Source: Lytechinus pictus
Lineage: Eukaryota; Echinodermata; Echinoidea; Temnopleuroida; Toxopneustidae
Direction of reading: 5' to 3'
Length of the DNA stretch: 64,000 nucleotides
Assembly (NCBI RefSeq): GCF_037042905.1
Contig: NC_087257.1
Span: forward strand, 28,395,501 to 28,459,500
Positions 36,015-48,700 of the stretch are shown here, one piece after another. The translations under genes were made by a program, and so were the position numbers. The notes under the pieces are model-generated. The model searched no databases and was not told where the DNA came from. It saw only the letters and a program-made list of their open reading frames with translations. How positions within the stretch are numbered: the first letter of the stretch is position 1; every line of letters begins with the position of its first letter.

Positions 36015-36458
36015 TTATCGCTTTTCTCGTTTGGATGATTTTATGATATATTGCATAGTCACTTTGCAGCTTACGACTAGGAGAATGGCGAGGATAACGA
36101 TGAGGACGAGAGCCTTGATGACCGCGAACGATGACACTGGCCAAGCTTCGTCTGATGTCACGTGACCGTCTGGGGTTGGCGTGAGGTCATGTGACGCACC
36201 GTCCGTGAACAAGGTGAAGTTTTCCGCGAAGCTGGAGTTTAGCGTCGACATATCCCAGTCGTTATTGCTCCCTGGTGCACCCGCTACGCCGGCAGGAGCG
36301 TCACTGACTGGAGGTTGATTCGCTGCAGCGGCGGCGAGGTACTGGACGGAAGGCGTTGGGAGCGGTTGCATGTCTGGAGAGCTGTGGGACGCCGATGCAG
36401 CGGCGGCTGAACCGCCGCGGGCAGCATGGCGGGCTAGCCGTCGTAAGAAGCGATCCAT
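36015..36458 (-). CDS. Predicted membrane protein, or first coding exon of a receptor
   Basis: The frame is open from 36476. The ATG at 36458 (ACAATGG, strong context) is preferred over 36476, giving 147 residues beginning MDRFLRRLARHAARGG. An Ala/Ser/Pro-rich stretch follows, then sequons NSS and NFT, then the hydrophobic segment VIKALVLIVILAILLVVS and a basic tail KSSKREKR. The region is much richer in GC and CpG than its surroundings, as expected of a real exon. The sequence CTAGTC|GTAAGC inside the helix (GT = 36074-36073) could be a phase-0 splice donor, and TTTCAG at 36844 a leader acceptor; then this would be exon 1 of a multi-pass protein such as a 7TM receptor with a long N-terminus. 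I found no further receptor exons to the left, so a single-pass protein with predicted outside N-terminus remains possible. No family recognised. Confidence 0.45.
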   Translation of the reverse strand: MDRFLRRLARHAARGGSAAAASASHSSPDMQPLPTPSVQYLAAAAANQPPVSDAPAGVAGAPGSNNDWDMSTLNSSFAENFTLFTDGASHDLTPTPDGHVTSDEAWPVSSFAVIKALVLIVILAILLVVSCKVTMQYIIKSSKREKR

Positions 36459-37505
36459 TGTTTGATGTAATGACATCGAAAACTGACAATTTAACTTCCT
36501 CTACCACAATAAAACAACGTTAAAACAATTTCAGAAGCTGGACGTCGATTTCTTCCTTGAATTTCATTCAGTAACCTCAATCAAATTGTCTCTGAATGGA
36601 ACAAAAGTTGACAAGAAATGACTGTGAGCTGCTGAGCAACAGCTCTATTTTGAAGTGAAACTTTGCGGAGGACTCTCCTTTGACTAAACGGTGAATAGAA
36701 GTAAGAATTTGTCCTTTTCAACAGGGCTGAAAAATAGAATCCCCTCTTGGGCTGTCAGAGTAATGTTCTCAGACTTGCATCGAGATCTACCTTGGTGAGT
36801 CGTTGGTGGTAGTTTTGAAGAATCCCCAAGTCATTGGTTCATTCTGAAAGGAAATGAAATAAAGGAAGGAAAATAAGTGACATATCCCAGCACATAATGT
36901 ATTTAGAAGATCAATAACAAGCATGCCCGAATTTCCAACTTGTCATTTTAAATTTATTCGAAATCTTATACCGGATTTATACTTGTACCGTCAATTGCTA
37001 AATCAAACATGGTGCTTTATTTACAGTTTTTAATGCTAATGGCTTAACGCGACATAACCAAGAACCACAAACCTCACTTATTATTTGCTACGCCAAGGAT
37101 TAATAATTTAAATAAGGTTGATAAAGTATATTGAGTTTTATCCCATTTATCAACTTAAAAAAGAAAGTTCGCTTTTGAAATTAAAATTGATAACAACCAC
37201 TTGATTAAAGATGTCCGACCATAATTAATTATGAGAAAGCATCACTGCCATTATTAATAACGACACATTGTCAGTAGAGTTGTGATGAAATCCCAAATTA
37301 ATGTTTTGATCATCTCGCAAAAGCGACATCGCTCTTCTGGGTGACGTTAGAACCAACAAGATCTTAATTAATTGAGGGGAGGATGTTGGTGATTTATCAG
37401 AGTCATAAGTGAAAGAGGGTTTGTTTTACGTGACCAGGTGGTAATTAAGAGCAGAAAGGTGAAAACAACTTAATGGGTGAAATAACGAGGGTCGTAGAAT
37501 GTAAG
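36459..37505. other. Upstream of the - strand membrane-protein frame
   Basis: Presumed 5' UTR/promoter side. A - strand acceptor TTTCAG (CTGAAA at 36844-36849 on +) suggests a leader intron. The rest is AT-rich with no ORF. Confidence 0.35.
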
Positions 37506-38223
37506 TAGCGCGTTTTCGCCCAGCGTCGTACGACGTAGAACGTAAGGGTGTGCAAAAATCGCCAACTTCCATGGAAACAGAGGCCCGAGCGTTCTTGAGC
37601 TCAAATCACGGACGGTTCTTCCGCAAATTAGCGGGCGTCCGCATTAGAACGTAGGATTTGTCAACAGCCGTCAACAGCCAATCAGATCGCTTGTAGAGCG
37701 AGCAAGCTGAGCCGATGTAAACACATTCGCCCATCGCGTGCATGCACATGTTGTACTCTACTCTGTCTACACTGATAGCTGAAAGCTTCAAAACATGGAC
37801 TCGAATGCGAGTTTTTCGGTGAGTACCATTTCAATTATACTAAAATCAAGCTAAGTATAATTTCAAAATGTTACAGTAGAAGTTTAAACGAGTATGATTA
37901 TTGAAATATGATTGAAAAGCCGTTGCATGGCTCGGTCGACGACGCGACTGCAAGACACATGGCACTGCCAGTTGTGTGCACATAGTAGGAACATATACAA
38001 TGCATATGTTGGCGTGTCAACATTACATGCCAGCCATGCATTGCCTGTAACATAAAGATAACATTGCGTTGTGCATAAACATGATACTGCATCGGTCGAT
38101 CCGGCCGCGTTCAGCGATTTGCGAAACTGCTTACAAGCGAGAGTTGAGCGCGACGGACGCACGAACCAAGAGATCGTTCTACGTCGTAGATAGCGTCGTA
38201 CGACGCTGGGCGAAAACGCGCTA
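37506..38223. mobile_element. 718-bp DNA transposon remnant with perfect 30-bp terminal inverted repeats
   Basis: The 30 bases at 37506-37535 (TAGCGCGTTTTCGCCCAGCG then TCGTACGACG) are exactly the reverse complement of 38194-38223. A second block, ACGACGTAGAACG, is also inverted near the right end after a 12-bp insertion. Terminal TA could be a TA target duplication. No transposase is visible. Inside, an ATG at 37795 starts eight codons (MDSNASFS) that stop at a consensus donor GTGAGT at 37819, perhaps a leftover first exon. The superfamily is uncertain; TA-duplicating groups such as ISL2EU or Tc1/mariner-like are possible. Confidence 0.8.
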
Positions 38224-38784
38224 GTATCATTACTTGTTTGGTCTTGGTAAAAAAAAAAAAACTGGTGTAGGCTGTCGACTTTCTACGCCAAACATTAAAT
38301 CACCTAGAATTGACACATATTTAGAAGGAATTTTCAAACCCTATTCAAGTCCACTTTTTGATAACCTTAAAATATCGTATATAATACAGATTACGGATTT
38401 TATTTGACTTAAGTACCAGATCACAGTGCCAGATAAGTACATTCACATGAAACAGTGTATCACGTATGAAAAAAATAAACATTTGGTAAATTGGAGCTAA
38501 CATAGTTGTTATTCCCATGTAATATAGCAATAAACTACGAATTTTAGTAATACGTATTGAGTATTAACATTGTCATTTAATCTTTTAAAAAATAATGTTC
38601 AACTTTACTGTGTTATGTTATGAATTATTGATTAAAGACACACTGAGGTGATAGAGGAATCGGTCTCAGGTGTACTTTTTGATGATTTGTCCTTCACGAT
38701 CGTGAAAAGCGATAGACTGGATCATCGTCCCACCTGCTTCTACCAACATGTCAGGTTGTCAGGTTTGATGGATTCTTAGGGTTA

Positions 38785-38893
38785 AGCCTCAGTCACACCA
38801 ACGAAACCAACTCCAATCCGATCATAGTACACCATTGGTAATAGTGTAATAGCTTTGATCGGTCTGGAATCGGTTTGTTAATGTGACTGAATG
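38785..38893. mobile_element. Short MITE with CCTCAGTCACA ends, opposite orientation
   Basis: AGCCTCAGTCACACCAACGA on the left and TAATGTGACTGAATGG on the right; inner arms CAATCCGATCA and TGATCGGTCTGGAATCGG. Same family as 28714-28802. Confidence 0.7.
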
Positions 38894-41690
38894 GTCTGAA
38901 GACCAGAGAGAAAGGTAGGTGGCACTTGCGTTCGTGTGTGTAGATTAAACGCTCACAGGCGTATAAAGTACATTATTTTTTATTTCTCCTTTAAGAGTGT
39001 GAAGCATGATTTGACTTCTCACGAACTGTGTAAGCTCATCATTAAATCTTAATGTGAAACAAGGGGGATGTTTTTTATTCACATCTGAGGGAAAGGGGAA
39101 AATTAATGCGAACTATATTGAACCTTAAAATAAAAGTGTGCGTTTCTCAGCTCCCTCGGTATTTTTGCAGAGAGCCCGGTTACAAGAAACAATATAAAAC
39201 TTTAATTTAGTCCATCTAATCTAATTTAATGGTAAAACGGAATTTTATTGTGATTACAAACCGCTTAACAATTTGCACCATTAGATATGCATGCTGGCAA
39301 ATTATACTATTGCAAAAGAGACCATCTAGGAAATAAAATCAGTCATGGTCCCTTAATAAAATATGTAAGCCTTCAAAAAAATTTTGAACTTGACCACGGA
39401 TGTCGCAGTCCCCATGAACCAAAGCTTGGCAACAACAACCAGGACGAAAGTGATAGAAATGTCCAGGGCATGCTTCTATGTGCTGCTCCTTCTCATTTTT
39501 CATAAGAACTTTTAGTATTTTTGGGTGTGCCACTTCAATCGATAGATCTGTTATAAACGATATTGCTTTTATACCAAAAGATCCTCTGTGATTACTGTTG
39601 AAAATCAAAATAATACAAACACAACAACTAGTTATGACACTTTTTAATAGCGAAATAGCCAAGGGATTGTCAGGATGAAGATGTTAAAAAGAGCTGAAAT
39701 AAGAGAACCGACTAATTCTAAAAGCCTTACTTTGCCATGATGGTTTTTATAATAATGCAAATCTCTAATTCTGGATGACACCTGTTTTATCCACTAGTTT
39801 TTCCCAGCATTATCAATCTGTTGCGTGTAGAAATTGAAATTTAAGCCAGTCTTTATCTCAAAATGCGACATGAATAAAACATAAACCATTTAAATTGTCT
39901 TCTTTGAAATGCACAGAAAGGAAAATTTCCCCACTTAATATTCCCTAATCTTTCTTGAGCAGGATATAACACTACTTCATCAACCACACCAAACGAGTTG
40001 CAAAGTCTCGTTTAAAGCTTCATTTAGTTTGTACTTTTCTCGCCAAACTTTCCCTCAGACGCATAATGAGAGTCTAATGGATATTTTTCTGTACAGCTAA
40101 CACATCTAAGTGGCGGCACTAAGTATAAATGACGTGATAAGGACTTGAGTTGTCGAGAAATTACCAATGTCTTTACAATTCCTTTCCATGATGATAACCA
40201 CAACGAGAAACACCTAGCTTCAGAACTTCTGTCCCTATCACTGTCTTCGGAAACAATATAAAACTTCTTGATTGAAAAGAAATGCAAAGTACAACGTACT
40301 AGTACAATGCCTTCTATCCTTTTCAAATACTCTACTTCCGATGATTGCGTTTTCTGAAGAACTATTTGGGTATCGTTGCAATTGCAACGTCCTTTTCTAT
40401 GCAGGTGTTTTGTTTTCTAAAAATGTATTCCTAGGTATACAGCTGTCAAGAAGTTTCTATAGACTTCCGTTCAATGTATCAAAACGGTCAAAATACCTTT
40501 ACACAAAGAAACGTCAATGTGAGATATATAGCACATCAGTATTGGATATCATCAGAATTGTTCATTAATGCTGTTGAAAATGTTGAGACAAATTATCATA
40601 ACTAATATTCTTCATCGATATGTTATCAATTATCTGATTTATACAGTGTAATAAATCTCTGAATTGCAGGCTAAAATAAACGAAAACATGCATGCTCTAA
40701 CAAGACTGTTAAACGTGAATACACAGGCTGTTATTATTGACAAAAAATAATCAAGAAAATAAGTCCATTCAGATAAAGCAGAATGGAATGACATTCTTCG
40801 ACAATATAAAATGACTTCGAATATCTTTAATTGATATCAAAACACATTAAATTAAATCAGTCACGTGAAAATATTTAATGATTAGGCCTATCATGTTTAA
40901 ATTCACGGTAGAGCTACACTGACAATGAATGGCCTATGAACAGGATGGAGGTGATGTTTTGGTAATACTTTTAATAAAAAACAGATTGATCTTGTATGAA
41001 GCTCGGAGCATATTGAAGAGAGAGTCAGGTATAGGAGAGTGAACAATAAATCTGACTTTATGAATTGAAAATAAACATATTCATTCATAAAAAAAAAAAT
41101 TATGTAATCAGTCTCTAGCAATCGGGGTTTTAGCTACCAAATTTGTATATGTTTTTTTTTCAGGTGAGGGCTGGTATTTCTGCAGCGTCGACCTATATGT
41201 GTAATAAGTCAAAAGATTTTGAATGCGTTTAAAGAAAAAGATGAAACCGTCCATGTTTTCATTACTGGGGCTGGTAAATGTGAACCATTTTTTTTTTCTA
41301 TGACTGGTGAATGAAATCGATAAAAGTCACGCGGAACACAAAATTGGCAATAACTGGTGTAAGTTTTTCCATCCTACAAATAAAAATCGATGCACATCCA
41401 CGAGCGAACAGGTGGGTGCTATGGAATGTTGCTACATCAGAAGATGCTCAAGGTATTTCTCTCTTCCATATCAGGTGCATTGGATTCAGGAAACACTATA
41501 CACCCAGGAAATCACATGTGTATTAAGTGCTGGAGGGATAGACTAAAATAAACAGTAGGGTAAGTTCATCTTTCACAGGGGTATGGGCGCCTGCCCCCAC
41601 TGATGCTGATGATAGATGGAAAGTGATCAAGGAAAGGAGGAGAGAGAGAGGGAGAGATAGAGGGGGAGAGAGAGGGGAGACAGAGAATGA
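38894..41690. other. AT-rich, no gene recognised
   Basis: Only short overlapping open frames. A GAGA-rich microsatellite lies at 41636-41685. Confidence 0.5.
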
Positions 41691-41691
41691 G

Positions 41692-41970
41692 TACAGTCAA
41701 ACTTGTATTAGTGGACACCTCCCTATAGCAGCCACCTGCCAATAGTGGCCACTAAAACCGATTCCTATGGAAGCAGACTATGATATAAGAACCTGTCTAT
41801 AAAGGTCACATTCTGTTTCATTGGGTGGTCGAGGATTCGGTGGATAATCATTACTTCTCTGTTTATCGAGTTAAAGAAAATCTCCGGTATTAAAAAATTG
41901 ATATTCGTCATATTTGATGAGCGATGATTTTTCTTTTTCAGTACGACAATACACCAGACGGTGGACTGTA
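41692..41970. mobile_element. Possible TA-flanked element with CAGTC ends
   Basis: TACAGTCAAACTTGTATTAG at the left; the right end in reverse complement reads TACAGTCCACCGTCTGG. A related right edge, GACGGTGGCCTGTACTGTTT, occurs at 5389-5408. The shared sequence continues past the TA for about 20 bp, so the true boundary is unsure. Confidence 0.4.
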
Positions 41971-42658
41971 CTGTTTCCAGAAGAAGAAGAAGAAATAGCT
42001 AAGTAAATTCTGTTGTTTGTTAGAACGAGTGACAAGATTAACGATATTCAGATAATTTATCCCTTTGACCCAATATTCCCGATACGACTCGACACTTCAA
42101 ACACCCAAAGTTACCTTTTCATCCATCCAACACTATAATGCATACATCATCTTACCCCTCAATGCAACTACAATCCACTTGTTTTGCATGCTGTAATAGA
42201 CATGATAGACACGACGAACTATGCATGAAAAATGTATTCCAGTCAATAATTTGGTATTTATTTGGTATTTTTGTTTTGTGTTGAACTCATGAACCTTAAT
42301 TTTCAATGGTCAAAAGGAAATAAGCAGAACTCAGAAATACCAAAAATGTACCCCGTTTTTCACCGTGACACAATTTCTGGGAAAAACATTTCGTTCTCCA
42401 TGACCGACTTTTAGAGCTAAACGCAGTAAGTGACGTGCCTTTGAATGAAGAAATTGATTTTTCTACAGCCGAGTCGTTTATAACTGCTAAACAAGTCTTG
42501 AACCAAATCAAATCGCCATCACAACAACAAAATCACATTAAAGGTCGATTTTTATCATCCCGAGGAGTCTTTGGTGAAAAAAAGTCATTGACTATTTGTT
42601 TCGTAAAAACAACCCCAGAATTGCCGAATAGCTCCTTCCATTATTCATGTTTAGGGGT

Positions 42659-42733
42659 ATGGTAGAAAAGATGCAACGAGTTGCAGCTGAGCCTGTGGTC
42701 CTAGAATCTACCAGTCCTGGATCTCCAAGACAG
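42659..42733 (+). CDS. Weak candidate coding exon
   Basis: A 25-codon open stretch, MVEKMQRVAAEPVVLESTSP followed by GSPRQ, begins at an ATG in GGTATGG context, just after a possible acceptor (CATGTTTAG). It ends exactly at a possible donor AGACAG|GTTAGT. Composition is more coding-like than its neighbours. No family recognised; no partner exons found. Confidence 0.2.
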
Positions 42734-45700
42734 GTTAGTGCAGTAGACTGCAAACCTCTTGAAGTGTTCAAGAATGGCACTGAGTCATTCGTGCTGAGCT
42801 TCCCATTATGTTGACCCACCAATGATAAAATACGCTATTAACACTTTGTTTTCCTTTTCAACACATTCAAACCGGTAATGATGATTTAATGGTATAACAT
42901 TTAACGAAAGAGCGTGCCATAAAAATAATCATTGTAGAATCCAGACGTGGCTTAAATGAAACATCACGGCACATTCTTGGTCATGGATTTGCGCTTTTCT
43001 GACGAAAGCTAAGTCCTACTAAAGAGATTTACGTCATCATAATATCATCAGCGTGTCCCGTCTCATTAGTCAGGATATGATCTTTTTCTCAGACATCATT
43101 AAACCTAAATATTTTGGTTCATTAGTGTCTTTTGGCCTTGTATGCTCTATTAAGTGACACCATTTATCAGTTGATCATCTGCTATTGAGAGTCATGTGAG
43201 ACGAGGTTTATTGTGGAAGATATTATGGACCAGCTTATCAATCTAGTCTGTCATTTTTTTCCAGATCCTTTCTTAACACCTCCCGATAGTGTCTTAACGC
43301 CAAACGGAATAAAATTCATTTATATTACATGGCTAGTCTTAGAAATTATTATGACCATTTTCAAAACTACCAAAATGCATCTATTACTCTCTTCCTGAAC
43401 ATCCATAGTAATTTTTGAATTACAGGCTTGGATCCTTTTCAGAATCTGATTTCTATCTAATCTGTGAAGATAAGCAAATAAATAGTACTTGAAAAGCTGA
43501 ATTAGGGCTGTAATTTGAATAAAATCCCTCTAAAATTTCACTATTTTGTACCAAAGGATGAAGTTATTTTATTTTCTGTTATCACTATGGTGAAGATGAT
43601 TATCGTGTGCATTGTATTCACTGTATGTCTGAAAAATTTCATTTGGAATGCATCAATACACGATGTAAATTAAAAGCTGATACACCAGATTTTTTTAAAA
43701 TTCACTTTTCGATCAGGCACAATTACAGTGTCTTTATATCTACCGTAGATCATAGTGAATATACTTATCCTCGCATATTAAATTAAGGATATCGTATTAA
43801 TTGTATAGCTTATTCCAAATGAAATGAAATCATAATGAAACGAAGGGAACGAAAGTTGTAAAGAATAAGTGAGTATTGATTTATCATTCCATGTAGGCAT
43901 CCTTTAGATTACCTTCTAATCTACCGTAGATCATGGCATGTGAACTTGGTCTACATCACATGGACGTTTGTATGAATATTTTTCACTGCCATGAGCAAAA
44001 TAACAAACATAATAAAACCACTATAAACAGAACCAGCTAGCAAATGACTCCATAAAAGAACTTAATATCTGAGCCGCCCTGCCTAAGCTCATGCTGACAT
44101 ATCACTCCATATTGAAGTTCATTGCACGTGCTTTATGAAGTATTAGATTTCTTACACACATTATCCTTGCCGGTTTTTATCAAAGACAAGATTGATGTCG
44201 TATTACGGGTTGATATCTCCGTCTAATTCGCATCAACTCGTCCTCCCATTTTCGTCTCCCTCCTTAAACTCCAAGACGCCTAACCAAGAGCCCTACTTAC
44301 TTACAAGTGGTCATGGCGGTTGTTCTTTAAAACCTTGCCCCAAGCAAGTTGTACAACGAGAAATCTTAACTACTCTTAGCGTTATGTTGCACGGATTATA
44401 CGCCGATGATGCCGACATGAATTCCTGTACCTGGGGCTACGATCAATTAGCAAATCTTATTACGCTATATTCGGTCATCTCCTGTAGTTACTGCCCTCTA
44501 CATGGCGAATGGTAATATTCAAAGGAAGGTGATATTCAGAGATATTATTCGCCTCGATGAAAGATGATGGGAAGGTCACTGAATTCGGATGAGTCATAAG
44601 AACACTGAATATAAGATTCGATGCTGGTTTGCATTAATAGAACAGGGAATATATCGTGCATCTCTCATGCCTATGTGCAATGAAATATTGACTGAATTAT
44701 CCTGGAAGTGCTGCTGGATTTGATAAAAAAAATATTCGTATTACAGAATACAAACAAAGCACGTAGATGTAAAAACACCAGCATGAGCTAAAGGCATCGT
44801 AATATAGCCTACCAACTTAAATCAATCATCCACTTTTTGTATGTTTTACCTGTAGGCCTTTTTATGTCAAGAGTGCCTTAAAACCCCTTGAAATACAGAG
44901 CGATGAATTTAAAATTTATCAAAAACAACAACAACAACAACAACAACAACAGTGTAATTAACCGAATCCCATTTCACAATTCCTAATATATTACTTAACA
45001 ATATAAAATAACGCAGAAACACTTATTAAAAAACAAGGAAAAATCTCACATTCCTTTGGATGAACCCCGTGTGTGGACTACGAGCATTAAACATTTTAAA
45101 CAACATTCAACACGAATAAACTAGGAATTGTAATCTATTCATATAAAAATTAAAAGCAAGAGGTCTACAGATATAACGTATTCTATGCTTCATCAAGTTC
45201 GGTGGTTCGAAGGAGATCACCAAATATTACTATGTGATATTAATAAATATGAATATAACAGAGGCAGCAAAGATTCGCTTCGAAGATCATGAAATAATGA
45301 TAAGTATTTATGGAAATGATCTCGGACAATCCCTGGCGGTGCGTTCCCCGTGGAATAAAGTGTTTATTCCGTGTTGAAATGTCACCGACGATTATTCTCC
45401 AAATAAAGCAGAAGCAAGCGTTAATTTTTCCTGATTTACATTTACGAATGCGACAGAGCAGTATAGGGCTCAAGCAAAATCTACCGACACGTGAAAATAT
45501 GTAAATTCGTCGGGTTCCTTTTACGGTATGTTTGGTTCTTTGTGAATACCATAAGATGTTGAAGGGGTACAAGTGAGGATGTCGAACTGCACCGATAGCC
45601 TGCAGCAAAACAACATTGGCCTCTTATATCTCTGCAAAATTGTCGGCGAGCTTCAGGGAATGCGGCCATTACTCTTTGGCATTAGCCAAGCCCCGAAGAT

Positions 45701-48700
45701 TTGGGGCTGTGGTTTTCAAACGGAAATAAGCTTCGTTTTCATGCTAAATTACCCAGACAAGCGTAGTTCGAAACCTTGGCTTCACTGTAGGTGATCAATG
45801 GTTCGTATAACTGGATCAAATGGTCGAATGACTCAACTTGGGCCAACGCCGATTTTCAGACGATCCCAACCCAAAATTATCATTGATCGAGGCTAAATTT
45901 AAGTATGGGAAAGGGTATTCTGTGATTGGCTAATGACCTACAATATTTGTTTCCCTATGAAGATATAGAATGATTCAATTCTAAATATAGTTTCAAGAAA
46001 CGTTGTATTATAATAGAATGACCACCAGTGCTGGAAAGGTTAACATACATGTTCAAAATAACAGGCGACCATATGCATTTGTCACATATTTTTCTCTAGG
46101 AGATATAAGTCTACAAGCACCATGGCTTACTATGAAATGAAAAATATATATAGAATCATTTGGCAAACGAATGAATTACATGTACAAGCTTGAGAATTAT
46201 CAAATACATTTTGATAAAATATTGGTAGCACCAATTTTTGAACGGTGGACATATCGAACGCAAATATCACTGTTGAGTTCTGAAGGAAAGATCAACTGAC
46301 TGATTGGTTTGTGATAGATGATGCTAAAAAGGAAAATCGCAGACATTAAGCATGGAATTGTTTGACTTATCATTTTTAACATTATCAGAGATCGTCAATG
46401 TAAGTGCGTTTTATCATAATGGAGTAAAAGTTGTCACAATCAACTATGTTCGAGACCTTTTCTTATCCATTGCTCGTTTCTTACCTCATTGTAAGACATC
46501 GGTGGCACATGATAATGAAATATTGTTGAACCTGTCATAATGGGACAATATCATCTTTGTTGTGATCATTTTCTTTTTTATTCTCTTTTCTTCATTTCAA
46601 TAATATATATTTAGGCTTTAATACAGGAGCTGAAAACTGCAACAATCTGAAACATACCAAAGGAGGCGATAGAGATAAACAAAATTATATATCCATGCAA
46701 ACACCAAACTCAAAAGTATAAAATCAGTTTTGTTGAGAATGGATGGTTGCAGTAATTACGATTAAGGGGCACGCAAACTTATGAATATACGATCTTTTGA
46801 TCAAGTACACCAGATTCACAAAGAAAAAATCAAACTCTGACTCTTCCCAACACTGGATATTTGAAAGAGCAACTACGCTTTGTTCTACTGCTGTGTGGCG
46901 TCAGATTTGAAAGATTTTATTTGACTAATTCATGTCAGAGACTAGCCGACTTATGATTATAGAGGAATGATGTTCTCCTAGAATCAGTGGCTCATCATGC
47001 CATAAAAGAAGCGTTAAGTGTGATTTCTTTACCATATTTACAACACCTGACATGTTAAACAAAGATTTCACACAAACACAAACACACACACCCTACACAC
47101 AAACTAAAAGCAGTGGAACATTTTAGAAAGTGACTATTAAACTTGTACAAAGTAAATTCCCATCTATCACCGTGATTATAGGCACTGGGTGCCGATTTTC
47201 TGTTGTCGAAAATAAATGAAACACGACCTCCCGTATGTATTTCCAGGAGGGGTGTGGCGGGGGCGTGAGAGGACCTCTTTCATGATCCAGAAGACTCTTG
47301 ACTTATCGTGACATTAAACGTACTATTCAAATTCATCTCCGTCATGAACTTCTACCGTACATCACTGGAACCCAAAGGGTTAATACCTAGAGAGGCAGCA
47401 TGTATAATGATCCCATTACTTCAGGTAATTCAGTCAGGTAAACATCCCTCTGATTTCTCTCTGAAATCAGTCAATACAGCCTAATATGTGAAGGGTGTAA
47501 CTCGTTGTACGTGCATGACAGAACTGTCCTTACTTCCCTTTTCTCTTGAATATACTTATCGCCTTGTTAAATCAATTTGCCAGTCATTTGGAAATCCTGT
47601 TTTTGTTTTCCATTACCATGCTTATATACGTAAAGTGTAATGGTTATAACACAAACTATAGGGCTTCGTTGTATCGTTTAACTTACAATTTTAGTTCATA
47701 AGTGGTATCCGGTTTGAATCTTGTGTTAGCACTAACATTTCAATATGTAAATATCAATTAACCAAGTTTACCACGTTTTTAACACTTACCACCTTGAGAG
47801 GTACATAACATTTCTGAGAAGATGCCCTAAAATGAGTGCAGTGATGCAGATTTCCACAGTAATGTTTGAGGTCATGGGAACGACAGTTGTATAGAAGTAT
47901 TTTGTATACACCTAAATTTGCAAGAAATAGAAAAAAGTTCCAAATATTGTCTAATTGCTTTTTATAGGTATCTATATTGCTATGGCAAGTATAGCTTCAG
48001 TTTACTGTGTGCAATGTCTTGTGCTGTCGGCAATGAAGGGAAGGTATACTGTCGAAGTGAAAAGCCGTCGTACCTTGCGGAGTACGTTATTTATCGTTCG
48101 GCAAACATCTCTCTCTCAAATTTCATATTTAGCAATCGATCACGGATTGCCTTCTGTATTGAATGCACTCCAGAGACTAAGAAATAGTTTACAGTGGCGA
48201 GTGGAAAGGAACGAGCCACGCCACTTTACCCCTTAGCACATCTGTCACGTCATAACATTTCAACAGTGGTGTGCACGAAAAACAAAGGCTGAAGCAAATG
48301 TGCACATGAAGCATCAGATAAAATGGCAATTTAGAATCGTAATTTTACATTTTGCTTGAAGATTTAATTTCTGGAAATGAATATTATATTTAACGATGGG
48401 TTGGTGACAAAGAAACCTATAACAATGACAATATGAAAACAATGGTCATTTTTGTCCTGCGGAATTAAGGTGCCATAGCAAATTGCCTGTGATGTAAGTA
48501 GAGACTGAACCAACCAAACCGGGAAAATCATCGAGTGATTGCACCATTCAGTTATCATGGCTATATAATATATCGGCTCATGAAGCTTGATCAAACACAT
48601 CCAAGTACAAATATCATACGCTCATGTATCACCCACGCACACACACTCACACACCCATAAACCAAATCATACCTATCGATCACATCGACTCCCATACCAT

